Source: Mesorhabditis belari (lineage: Eukaryota > Nematoda > Chromadorea > Rhabditida > Rhabditidae). Taken from it: a stretch of DNA of 64,000 bases. The DNA lies in assembly GCA_958450365.1 (NCBI GenBank), contig CAUEEP010000043.1, positions 248,001 through 312,000 of the forward strand, read 5' to 3'. Positions 21,201 through 28,794 of the stretch are shown here, piece after piece; the stretch's first letter is position 1; each line of letters begins with the position of its first letter. The position numbers were made by a program, and so were the translations under genes. Under the pieces are notes generated by a model that searched no databases, was not told the origin of the DNA, and saw only the letters and a program-made list of their open reading frames with translations.

Positions 21201-22773
21201 TCACAATCGAACCCGGGAATCCACCCTGACCACCCATTCCACCCAATCCCCCGTCTTTTTCTGGGGTTGCCTCAGTGCCCTTCACGAGCAGGTAACTTTG
21301 GCAATTGATCCATTTGATGTGACCACCACATTCCCAAGCAAATGTAACCACCATTCCGTTCTTCAGCCTGGCTTTTACGTAGATGCACACATTACCGTAA
21401 ACATCTCCTGGGATGAGTGAAGTGAAAAACCCGAGCACGTCCGTTGTGACCTTCTTGATTCGGCGGTTCAATATGTCCCGCCAAATCTGTTGAAGGGATC
21501 CGCCCGTCCCACCGCTCCACCACACCTCGAGCAACTCAGATAGATTAGCCTCTATATAACAAAGAATCTTGCTGACACGTGGACCACGGTTCACTAAGAG
21601 GAACGCTGCCGCACCGGGCATTTTCTCTTTGAGATCCCAAATCGTCATGGCGTCTCCCTTCACTCCATCAATACCGGTTCCCCCGTCTTGGCCGCAGCTC
21701 CCGTCACCACCATTTGCTACGATCTCCAAATTCTCTCTGCAGTTGATCCGATCAACTTTAATATAGACATTCCCAGCACTTTCCCCCGGTTTTCCATCGC
21801 TTCCGTTATTTCCGTTTCCCAACGAGTCCCTCCCAGCATCGGATGTGTATTTGTTCGTCTTTGACCGACCAGTGGTGTTTATCTGAACTTTTTCAGGAAC
21901 CAAAAGTCTTGGCGTCTCAATCAGAATATTAACTCCCGGCAACACGATGTTTCGGTTCAACTTGATAGAGATCTGACTGATCAAATGGATCTCTTTGCAC
22001 TTTGATTGAGCCAAATCCAGCTCACTGATCGAAAAAGCACTTCCAGTCACCTCCAATATGCTCACTCCATCCTTTTCATAAACTGATTTTGAAATCGGCT
22101 TAAAAAACAGCCCAACAATCTCAAAGAACTCCCCAGGGAAATAGAATTCTTTCTCGTTGATGAGCGTTTGGGCCATGACCTTCAATGATGCGATCCCATT
22201 CGTCAACACGCAGCCCAGCAACAACACGAATCTTCGGTGGACCTCAACATCTGACCTAACGATTTCGCGGAACGGCTGCAAGAACTTCTCGTCTGCTTCC
22301 TCCCTGATGACTCTGAGAAATTCCTCGAAAAACTTCAGCTCCCTCGCGATCCCGATATTCTGATGCTTTAAATGGGCGTAACAACGTTCCTGGAAAGACT
22401 CGAGAGCAGTGCTGAGCACTGTGCTATCGAACAGGTCCTTATGATTACTGATCACCTTTTGTATAGAACGCTTGTTGAGGATTTTGACTTTCCAAAAATC
22501 GTCTTCATTCAATTCTGCCAATTTCTCAGCGACCATTTTTGAGTCACAGCGTTTTCGGAAGCTCTTCTCGAATGCCTCCACAGCCTCATCTACCCAACGG
22601 TCGAGTATCTTCGAGATCCAAATTTTGGTGATGACTCTATCATCCAATTCAGATAGTTCTCCACCATCATTCTTGTTCTTCAGGCTTCTCTTGATCGTCG
22701 TCAGAGGAAGTCTCTCTTCACATCTAATTGTTGAGGCAAACTCCTCGATCTCTTGCTTCACAAAGTCCTCCAC
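12268..22773 (-). CDS. Giant SecA-motor protein with Gly-rich, TPR-like, membrane and OTU-like regions
   Basis: One frame of 3,501 codons without introns. Residues 1-300 are mostly helical. Regions 310-380 and 505-565 are Gly/Asn/Asp-rich, collagen-like repeats (GKNGENGKRGKNGQ). About 1380-1960 is a SecA-type ATPase: TGEGKS with Lys1422, LARRDAE, DEVD at 1522-1525, GLTGT near 1770, ATNLAGRGTDI near 1885 and GRAARSGDPGSG near 1930. A TPR-like repeat lies near 2062-2108. Around 2655-2760 there are at least two hydrophobic segments (TTLTVVMGLVQIAIGIAIQL). A charged coiled-coil-like stretch precedes GGDYDCLLNALK, where Cys3173 fits an OTU-type cysteine-protease motif. SecA is the bacterial and plastid preprotein translocase motor; nematodes have no known Sec-translocase use for it, so the function is unknown. 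The start given is GTG. The frame opens about ten codons earlier, right after an aaactttag acceptor-like site, and the first in-frame ATG is about residue 79, so a 5' exon may exist. G+C is visibly higher than in the flanks. Confidence 0.88.
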   Translation of the reverse strand: MEDFVKQEIEEFASTIRCEERLPLTTIKRSLKNKNDGGELSELDDRVITKIWISKILDRWVDEAVEAFEKSFRKRCDSKMVAEKLAELNEDDFWKVKILNKRSIQKVISNHKDLFDSTVLSTALESFQERCYAHLKHQNIGIARELKFFEEFLRVIREEADEKFLQPFREIVRSDVEVHRRFVLLLGCVLTNGIASLKVMAQTLINEKEFYFPGEFFEIVGLFFKPISKSVYEKDGVSILEVTGSAFSISELDLAQSKCKEIHLISQISIKLNRNIVLPGVNILIETPRLLVPEKVQINTTGRSKTNKYTSDAGRDSLGNGNNGSDGKPGESAGNVYIKVDRINCRENLEIVANGGDGSCGQDGGTGIDGVKGDAMTIWDLKEKMPGAAAFLLVNRGPRVSKILCYIEANLSELLEVWWSGGTGGSLQQIWRDILNRRIKKVTTDVLGFFTSLIPGDVYGNVCIYVKARLKNGMVVTFAWECGGHIKWINCQSYLLVKGTEATPEKDGGLGGMGGQGGFPGSIVINGQEDSGLPGKNGENGKRGKNGQPQKNGWDVGWTEDSTGSEPVYKGGNHDMKLEIVPFYDRQEWRHVCPYRRDQNLAHWVEIQGTSLPNPIERETSRGQERRAKVRNQVMAVRKSNVHINELQRHESDVFATAQKLMNALQKSHKENSELLVGSSLEQHKNQVRASMSITRQIEFHEPIKKRQDIALHEIGSSHRPFENRDLFLIVLYKMAERLELSQEEMQTVCHETQCSIKDEDHFLQKCPKESWSEDFQRFIAVFNADKEASNMQQFFSFFNKGLDLPKAFQELQKNSKSGTQRVLREFVFEILEIKKDDTKWYGNLIKKFWQGKEEKPNTTISDLKDGYNFWYSKKKRDLIVFEESLKKLDETAVANQEVMKKLGKHLQEKPSLTSTCHIELIAQLQEVQVQFFVNDGNDKMVLTDIFNQKAKKVLKVTIGRDEELFELKVNASMLRLEQERLQKSIIYDSILGSLFHFTTPVEVNQYFKRKHFLQLGTENPKPFEKLESPEKALARIKSCLRNNTSIWKRLNFITEPYIGTNRILHALADRFQCEGCLLAEEEMSLFINTVLEISRASRNFVDLFLWIIVASSQRSWLVECGVLVIENFFERSMHSGIVSKFRSLSDKRIIFHLLEQLSSLAPNTFSFEDFENLVHLLQIATPSINLIGLELKQWPFVLKINYWAVKLQEITKWGKSDDLLQRTLHYLTSIEILYKEDSINKLLSVFAEKKDQITSKIVLQIFEALYSEKVFLTEKFLKILSAQPVDRWSKKLDIDNQSLRKLDRLIEIIENNNRTSKSIATLLPMLKKMTRKVDSFKKEMPHSKEEIQEWTRKHQSRGFFSNLYADLTNSSMAELLAVVIQAIHLKEGFVLRDTQKIAILLFCLSEGKSRVLEQVSTGEGKSLIVASLAIIRALRGEKVDVITSSSVLARRDAEMNRELYEMFNLTVNHNCSESLQERTDVYQTSSIVYGEITNFQRDFLLDRFYGKNILGARQFESVIVDEVDSMLLDKGNNVLYLSHQIAGFDKLESVLLYIWQLVNRPVKNQKDYDLAMDTEHLRQNVIDNMYKRVTRDDLKRLSTEETTVNCYQLWNEMLQEKIIDEKGRLLIEERIKQEVNKIKSIDQATRIRLVFLLNETIRKQCMAVVPNFLIDFVEAHLSKWIENAKTALYMMAGNDYVVDIDRTGVKHDLHANITILDRDTGTDQASSQWEECLHQFLQLKHGCRMSLMSLKAIFISNVSYFKRYKNLFGLTGTLGSVHEMDLLKQIHDVDYVTIPTACGKKFYEETPIICGGEEEWIKRIYEDVCTFSHQRSVLVICETVEGVNFVEKSLTAQGLNNIFAYRREHEKFTVADRSLLTGQVIVATNLAGRGTDIKISDALRDAGGLHICLTYLPSNKRVEEQAFGRAARSGDPGSGRLVILKDDTNMPTTDHQIVATKVERDSDELKRIAEIKEHYEKRILAEEYCFEEFNKLYQTQAGKFQMGSVYKVNLLENLIDQWALWLDRWKQIINNDGNEESYKKQLALFVEQAREFPTKRTFILMPHLVRLAKKHIEQESYDDAIDVLNHVINFEPQFSEAAHYYKAYAIGKCFSWEFNRSESSRVVDELEIAKKMFEKLSDSQLQYSAIVTKMKENFESVGIIQITSYEEQKQGIVGIYGQFIAAIDEAIGSAVSSESFYKGIINEEMSSTLYDLFFGKKVLLPMKTSKPDDLKEIERVAREFGIPLETLTTFLQKGYQGNAIQIEKALRECIPLPNRDDFWDELLSNGWLIKPKTFVGVDKERFFREYPLLISDKDFIGNSREIREFKEEISGLVLKTPEPLNEMLETSKVFEKEAFMRLIQKVRYETFFQKGLIVELDVAERGESSKDFAFKSFDKLRIEDFSGEHIRIEIASAVLQELVKSKVLKKEGTDYRLRVADLNDYNLPLNFRLYYDAVDALLARSFAYRLAFNRMTRQKDGSINIPMLHKPHQQLLWDLVDAAAIAPVTVGSWDSVSRILEAQYPEYFSRETLIEIMRQEVPGLTVNKAWNLLREKGHLTEAVFSSTYTITDKQVTIYGGDYETTNNRLQNCLRGQMLLRKETTKQEIAGIIDHLKGLIITLDCPEPYLQELYDALGSRAPAAMEEINIFMLNGLNDIIRFKEQPYTWKMIFYTTLTVVMGLVQIAIGIAIQLFTVGLMSHVGVGFISEGVGDLIFAVSAMRSGYFSWSAYWQHKKESIMFTVVTCGIGAFFARGAQVSRYGAKFAQQGLKSAGKEVASKAGKELIKEVGWSTVRNTVLKDFALHAIKGVALGVTSQAVAALVDNHLRELCVGFAASFYQQIRESAKKHKISQTIDKLYAHLGARKSKELFESHLRSALSERAFNETTSEAFLRYGVHVSRQIGDGLGSMNRQSSTPYSFSYIATLVLKLADYVSIAKNLYELGTLVDQLLDRVNNSLLGCSEMLNSQPVNNDREERENFKKSSLDFMNDQMNEQIGTIIGKKFVEPLLQTGANYLVNYLGRHIKKQYRSYKNYEHAQEFEKTKKEYEAKRKEAIESEANEETRKSIDQKYHSTLNDLKKRVRDPKLYAAILREGGHMDMQSLKAYAGVLDAHLKANGSKKGYLIEVKGNDGTSFTLQCGDPENVTKVELQVDQEHFTPLQHGTQMNESSGGDYDCLLNALKSEISELDMDNRMLREQIARRVETDLEIGETIRSGQHALGIRRGLYGGIRNRQNSEGANQIERTERWEFKEKVDVDLRNNGTTTRTNQEQVQDAHVKAVKLLERLVNCYTDDKELRGTSGNREIDVDNVRDSVIKAMNDAGLETPIQLDETKFKATKYVEKKQEGKESVWVPVQFEYYEAEGQPGITIRPKLNRSGTETCEMRLRLEYNVDNPIVPDNGPPHPHIGYTCRVTNGPAQFRNITGHIIFDDNPNLPGRQRSGMRSYENLPTQARVVDVDWTKTGNARPTRKDGPPRRNSFIGILVTSLASFHNFRKISASTSVSL

Positions 22774-23167
22774 ATCGTCTACGTCGAAAGATTCGTTTGA
22801 ATTTGGCGGTTGTGTCTAAAGTTTTTGGGTTCTACAGTCTTCCGTTACTTATCCATTATACCCCCGCTATCTTCTTCTTTCACACCGACCTCAATTGTGG
22901 CTTCACGACCCAGTTGGGGCGTGTTGTATTAGGTACGAAAGGGGGTTGAAGAATACCGTGCAAGGCCGTGCAATTGTACTAGGATCGTATGTAAATTATG
23001 TTACCGGAGATCATCATGGAAATGCTTGCGGGGGTTTAACGGATAAGTGCCGTTGTTTCTACAGAACAGTACAATTGGATGGCTATTTAACTGACTAGCA
23101 TCTGACCAATATCCCTAGTGTACAAAACATAACCAGTCACATATACAGCCAACGAACAACCAAGTTA

Positions 23168-24424
23168 GAGGGTGCGTCAAAATTATGGGCAGTCAGAAAA
23201 AGCTTGAAAAATTTCAAATGCAGAACTTAGTTATAACAATGTTTATTTCATATATAAGATCGAGAAAAACTATTGAACTTCAAAGATATCTCTATTAGCT
23301 TGCATGCATGTGTCAAGACGCACGCTGAATGAATCCACGGTGACATCAAGTAGGAGACATCGGTCATCCCAGGCTTTGATCAATGCTTTCTTCAACGAAC
23401 GACGGTTTTGTGTGGTTTTTGACAAGCCTTTACTTCAAGGACACTCCAAAACGAGTAATCCATCGAATTGAGATCCGGGCTCGAGGAATCAATTGAAAGC
23501 GATGGAGTCCGGGGAATTCTGGGCGCAACAAATTTTGAACAAAATGTGCCTTGTGGCCTGGAGCTCCATCTTGTTCAAAGACGACGTTCAAAGTGAGATT
23601 GAACCCAAGGTAAAAAGTCTGTCTTCAGGGTGTTCAGATACTCGTTTCCGTTAATTTGCACTCCTGTAGGCACAAAGCTGAGTTGAGTCTTTCCGTCGGC
23701 TGTGATCCCAGCCCAAATCAAGAAGGCGGGATGAGAGACTCATTTCACTGTCGTATGAGGGTGTCGTATGAGAGCATAAATCCAATCATTTTGCTTGTTC
23801 AGTGCATGTTAACCGTAAACAACTTTTCATCCATAAACAAAACATCTTGCATCTTGCTTGCCTGGGAATCGCCGTAAGAGATCGTGACAACAAACCATTC
23901 ATTTTTGTTTGGCGGCATCGGTCAAACCTTGACACTTATTTTTCTTGAAGGTTTGAAGTTTTAGCTCTTTTGGCACAATTCACCTCATTGAGGGTTCGGA
24001 AATCAGCGTTTCTCGTGACATTTGGCGCACGCTGCGCTCGGGCTTCCTTCTGATTCGTTCACGTATCTTCCTGATAGCCGCTTTTGTGACTACGGTACGT
24101 TTTCGTCCTCTTCTCAAGCGGTCTTAATTGCCTCCCAGTTACTTGAATCGTGCAATGGTTTTGAAAACAAACCGTTCTCCCACTTTCAAACGTTTTTGAA
24201 TCGACCGTGCCGGAACACCGCGTTGATGGGGATCGATGATAGATTCACGATGAATGGACGGTTACACCATTGCAGCAAACAATGGTCTAAATTTAAAAAA
24301 AAACATTAGTTAAACTTGTAAACAATGATAAAACACAAACAAAGCTAGTAGAAAAGGGAACAAAAATAGGAAAAGTAAGAACTCATGAGCGTACCCCTAG
24401 TGCCCATAATTTTGACACACCCTG
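23168..24424 (-). mobile_element. Tc1/mariner-superfamily transposon with decayed transposase
   Basis: The ends are GAGGGTGCGTCAAAATTATG (left) and, on minus, CAGGGTGTGTCAAAATTATG (right), each flanked by TA (23166-23167 and 24425-24426). The minus strand carries transposase pieces: VPARSIQKRLKVGERFVFKT, RGRKRTVVTKAAIRKIRERI, RRKPERSVRQMSRETL, then a second-Asp block VVFEQDGAPGHKAHFVQNLL. These fit the nematode lineage whose last catalytic residue is Asp, but that end is too decayed to read. Stops and frame changes are many. The right end lies 8 bp beyond the stop of the last tsg-101-like exon. Confidence 0.85.
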
Positions 24425-24432
24425 TATTTTCT

Positions 24433-25775
24433 TTAATAACTACCATGTATCATTTTAGATGTTGCCAAAAATTTGAAGTCTATAGCATAAAACCCACAAA
24501 TTGATATCTTCCAATCGAACTCGGGATACATGACAAGAGTGGCTGGATCGGCCGTGCAGTTCGATCTGAGACTCAATGATTCAAAGTCAAAAATCGTTGC
24601 CTGACTTTGAGTATCGTTTGAAGAATTAAAAGTACTTGAAGAATTGACAGTATTGGCAGTACTTCGAAGATCGTCGAAATATGGCACATAGTGCTGTGAA
24701 AATGGGGTGCCGAATCCTGGGAGTGGTGGAGTCCATGAAGGTGTTCGGTTTTGTATCTCCGGATACATATACTGAAAAAGCTATGCAATAGCATTTTTTT
24801 CCGAACTATCAATATGGCAATAGCATTTTCAGTTCTAATTGAGATTTCTAGTTGGGAATAGTAGAAATCCACATCACGACCCTATATTAACCGTTTTGTT
24901 GATTATAGTTGTGACGAGATTCGACTGTGCTCCAGTTCTAGGTCAGAAAGATTCACTTTGACTAATATAATTGCAAGCACCAATGAAAGTAGAACAAGCA
25001 GTGCATAACCGGTTATTATTTACATTACAAGCATACCATTGGAGTTGGCGTTGGCCATGGATTCACGGATGTCGACTGAGAAGCGGTCTTACCGGATTTC
25101 TTCGAAAACACCGGACACTTTTCTCCGAAGCTCATCGCCAAGATCTGAAATAGGTTTTTTTAAAAAATAGTTCGGAAGCTGTTCAGCATAACCAATCTAT
25201 ACTTTATTGACTGAAGTAATTCTGAAGTCAGATTGAACTATTAAAACTACTTTTTTAATTTCCAGAGGCCTACTGACAATTATTTAGTCATTTGTAGAAA
25301 ATCCTTTAATAAAGAAACGTACTTGAATCAATCCGGTCAAGTCGTAGCCTGGGTACCGCCATTCATGCAAATACGACAGATAGACTCGCCCATCTTTGCT
25401 CACATTTTCATTCGAACGGATCACCTATCAAATTTTCCATAGATTCTCATAGATTTTTGTTTTTATCAATTTAACATTACCATATCCTCTGTGGGGTTCA
25501 CATAGCACACTGGTGAGTGATACGGGTGCATCGATGAGAGGTAGATCGAGATCGGGATGTTGTACACGGTCTCCTGGAAGAAGGGTTCAACTTTGAGTCT
25601 AGATATCAATTTTTATATTTGTACCCTATAACACATCGGAATGGTCCCCTTGAGCTTGAATGTGATTCGTTGTTCGTTGTCTTTGTCGGGAAACTTGAAC
25701 TTCTCAAGATCGGGCACCAGATCCCGAAACTGATTCAGAGCATCGACTATGTCTTGTTTTGCCAATTCGATGTAT
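24433..25775 (-). CDS. tsg-101: TSG101-type UEV domain protein, truncated at the C-terminus
   Basis: Minus-strand exons with clean gt/ag sites: 25775-25625, 25573-25481, 25424-25323, 25144-25037 and 24771-24433. They read YIELAKQDIVDALNQFRDL, LKGTIPMCY then RETVYNIPISIYL, HPYHSPVCYVNPTEDM, GRVYLSYLHEWRYPGYDLTG and MSFGEKCPVFSKK. This is the inactive ubiquitin-E2-variant domain of TSG101/Vps23, the ESCRT-I subunit that binds ubiquitin and PTAP-type motifs on endosomes. A Pro/Ser/Asn-rich stretch follows (RTPSWTPPLPGFGTPFSQHY). The coiled coil and steadiness box are absent: the last frame stops 8 bp before a transposon, giving about 263 residues against about 390-430 for the family. The first codons are unresolved, because the exon upstream of 25775 would fall in or near a mariner fragment. 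The UEV call is strong; a working ESCRT-I subunit is doubtful. Confidence 0.85.
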
Positions 25776-25954
25776 CTAAAGTCAGTAGCTTAACCGGTTT
25801 CAGGACATTTTATTGGGTTGGAACGGTGAAAGTGAGAGTTTTTGCACGGTATTCATCTAAAAAGACAAACCACGCAAGCTCAGCTACTTCAATTTTTGTT
25901 GAGTCAAATTTGCAACATGTGGTCTTGCATTGTGATGCTAGAGAAGGTCATACC

Positions 25955-26530
25955 TTTCCATGATTTGGCCGATTTTTTGTGATTTGTTCGGCAACCCGAT
26001 CCAGCTGTTCTGAATACAGGGAAGCTGTAACAGTCGTGCCTTCAGGTAGTAACTTCCGATAAAATACTCCGCTCAGATCCCACCAAATGCACAACATAAT
26101 TTTCTTCTGGTGCAATTCTGGCTTGGGCTCAGGTTTCGGTTGCTCCCGGGGACCGATTCATTGCTTGTGTCTCCGATAGTTGGCATAAAGTACCCACTTC
26201 TCACCACTAGTAAAAAGAACGGCGTATTTGTTGTACTGGGAGAGTAGGGCGGAAGAAATTGGGAGGCGCCGCAACCCCATCACATCTGTCAGCGCATGGG
26301 GAACCCACGCGCCAAATTTTGAAATAAATATCATTGAATGGAGATGGATTATCACTGTTGTATGAGAGGCCTTTAGCTGCTCTCCCAGAGCCCTGGTTGG
26401 TTGTTTGTTGTCGATTCGCAGGAGTTCAGTTAGAGTCGTTTCATCGAAGTCACTCGCGCTCCCACCCCTCGCATCTTCCTTTAGGGAAAAGTCGCCTTTC
26501 TCGAAACGATGGAACGATCTGTGAGCGGTT
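25955..26530 (-). mobile_element. Mariner transposase fragment upstream of tsg-101
   Basis: Read on minus: GDFSLKEDARGGSASDFDE, TRALGEQLKASHTTVI, SKFGAWVPHALTD, RRLPISSALLSQY, then FTSGEKWVLYANYRRHKQ, a TGA where Trp is expected, then KPELHQKKIMLCIWWDLSG and LYSEQLDRVAEQITKNRPN. This is the first two thirds of a mariner transposase. The first catalytic Asp is lost (SGEKW in place of GDEKW) and the C-terminal third is missing. It ends about 180 bp before the first certain tsg-101 exon and may have replaced that gene's first exon. Confidence 0.85.
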
Positions 26531-27476
26531 GTTAGACGAAATGAATCTTGCCCATAAACATGATTAATCTCCCATAAGCACAGATGACAGTGGAATTTTC
26601 CTTGAAGTGAAACAAAAGGACATGCCGAAAATGCTCCTTCGGTAGATTATCGGACGCCTTCAAAGAAAGGCAAAAATCAAACAGAAAATACCAATATTCA
26701 ACTTAAGGTTTTTAGGAATCATTATTTGAAGAATAGTGTAAACAAACCCCTTTTTATCCGAATGCTTTTGGTGTTGGGGAATACTGATAAGCAGAGAAGA
26801 AAGAAAATTCTCACTTTCACCTTTCCAACCTAATATTTCCGAATGGAAGTTGGATGGTTGCGTACTTTTAGCTGTAACTCGCCATCCTGCTATCCGATTT
26901 GATTGGTTTTAGTGCCATTCGACGGGGAATCTGACACTCTATCCAATGAAACCAAATGCAGACGAATCGAATTTCGGAATCGCGAATTATAGTCAAAAAT
27001 ACTGAACCATCCAACTTACCTGATTTTTCTTGGGTTATCCCCTCCAAAATCAGTTCGAGAGAGGCATTTGTTCAACATTTGATAAAGGGAATAGGGACAC
27101 TTAGGTAAAGTTGGGAGATTGAATTCAAAGACATGCAGTGAAATAGTAGAAAAAAGAAAACGAAAGAAGCTGGGGATAATTTTTCACTTTTTTTGAGACC
27201 TTCTAAATTTTTTGAAAGATACTAGATGGAATATGATCTAAAATCCTCATTATTCCCTATGGGATGTTTACTTGGACCAGCTGTTGAAGCTCTGAATACT
27301 CTAACTTTCACTTACTGGCTCTTCGCAGCCACAAGCCTTTTTTTCAATTCGGCAGCCGACATGTTGAGTGACCTGAAACTTTGAATTTATAAAAATTATA
27401 AGAATTTGATTGAAACTCAAAAAAACTAGTCAAATGCTGTAACTCAGTATAAAATCGGTCATAAATAGCAATAAGC

Positions 27477-27524
27477 AAGAATTCAAGTAAGAATTCAAGC
27501 AAGAATTCAAGCAAGAATCTTTTT
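27477..27524. repeat. 12-bp tandem repeat
   Basis: The unit agaattcaagca (one copy with t for c) is repeated about 3.5 times. Confidence 0.85.
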
Positions 27525-28203
27525 GCGATCAATAAACTAAGCGGGAAATGGCGGGTTTTTGGGACTTTCTAGTGTTATACAATTTGATTGCAAAATCAAA
27601 ATGCTGCCTGTCTCCGAGCAAAGAAAGAGCAATAGAAAGAGAGAAGAGAAGGGGAACCCTCTTTGTTCCTTTCGCTTTTTCAACACGTCTAAGAATTCGG
27701 AACTTTGGAGCCAACAAAGAAATTATTGATTACTAATGTATTGTATGTACTTGAATTTAGAAAGTTGATCAGTTTTTACTAAACATATTTTACATGAATA
27801 GTTTAAGAAGCTAATCAGTTGTTGTGAGTCACACAGCTTTCGGGCGGTTTGCATGCAAATCTGGAGAAAAATGTCAATACCCGTGCGTTGTGCCTTTCGT
27901 TGCGCAATGAAAACGCTACAAGAAGGAGAAGGAAGCTGAGTCTTTTAGCTAAAAAAAAAACTAGAATAAATTGTTGAAAAGAATATTTTTTTGAAAGTTG
28001 TTTAACGTTTTGATTTGGTAGCTTTTTCTTTCCCATGTTTCTGGCCCGCCACATATTCACAGTGTTGATTCCACAAGTCGCGAGCATCCCACGGGTGTGC
28101 CAAGTTTGTGTAGGCAGTTCACATATGGAATCTCGGATTTCAATTCTGGCCCATAACTCATAGTGTTGACGATTTGTGTAGTGTAAAACCGAAAAAATAC
28201 CCC

Positions 28204-28292
28204 AAAAATTTGAATTTTTGAGGGGAGTCGAACCAGGACCGAAAAACCCCTCGTACTATTGTACATGAGTACTATTCCCTACGCCACGCATC
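28204..28292 (-). other. tRNA-like sequence with A- and B-box motifs
   Basis: The minus strand carries GTGGCGTAGGGAATAG (A-box-like) and CTGGTTCGACTCCC (B-box) about 50 nt apart, with a possible stem TAGTAC...GTAC between. The acceptor arms do not close properly. It is more likely a tRNA-derived repeat or pseudogene than a working tRNA. Confidence 0.3.
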
Positions 28293-28794
28293 CTCATTTT
28301 AAGAGATAGCGTGGAGGCCTCAAATAAAGATCAAAAATGCAACCAAAACTTGTGAGCCAGATATCTTGCGTTACAGGCCTCGAGGGCAAAAACTCTGCAA
28401 AAAAAGCAAAAGATTCGAACTTAGCGTGGCTGATTTTACAAGATGCGTTTGGTCTCTTTCCAAAAAGTCACGGCAAGTGCTCGCCTTTTCCTAGTAAGTC
28501 TTGCACCCTTGATTTCATGATCTAACGAGTCTCAAACTACCAAATACCAAACGGTTTCTTTCATTATGAATGTTTATCGTTCACTTTTTGTCATTTTTAA
28601 ACAATTTTTAGTATTTGAGAACAATCTGCGAGAACGAAAATTGATATTTTTAAAAATATTGAAAATGAGCAAACCGTTAAACGGATTATTCTGAAATTTT
28701 GGTTGTAGACCCAACTTTTTGTGTGCTATCTTTTATATGTTGTCATTAAAATAGGTTTCATTGGAAAAAAAACCGTCCAAATCCCATCATCGTC

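Larger units (their letters stand above)
26531..28780. other. Intergenic stretch, no gene supported
   Basis: AT-rich sequence between the mariner fragment and the NEMF exons. It holds a short 12-bp tandem repeat and one tRNA-like sequence, listed separately. No open frame here has family features, and no exon chain was found. Confidence 0.5.

Noticed and set aside
12268..22773. The giant ORF as bacterial contamination in the assembly
   Set aside because: It is embedded between Tc1/mariner elements and nematode genes with no visible junction, has no bacterial operon or Shine-Dalgarno context, and abuts a nematode-type splice acceptor. Long reads would settle it.
12458..22819. Dozens of plus-strand frames of 60-190 codons across the giant gene
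   Set aside because: They are antisense shadows of one long constrained minus frame.
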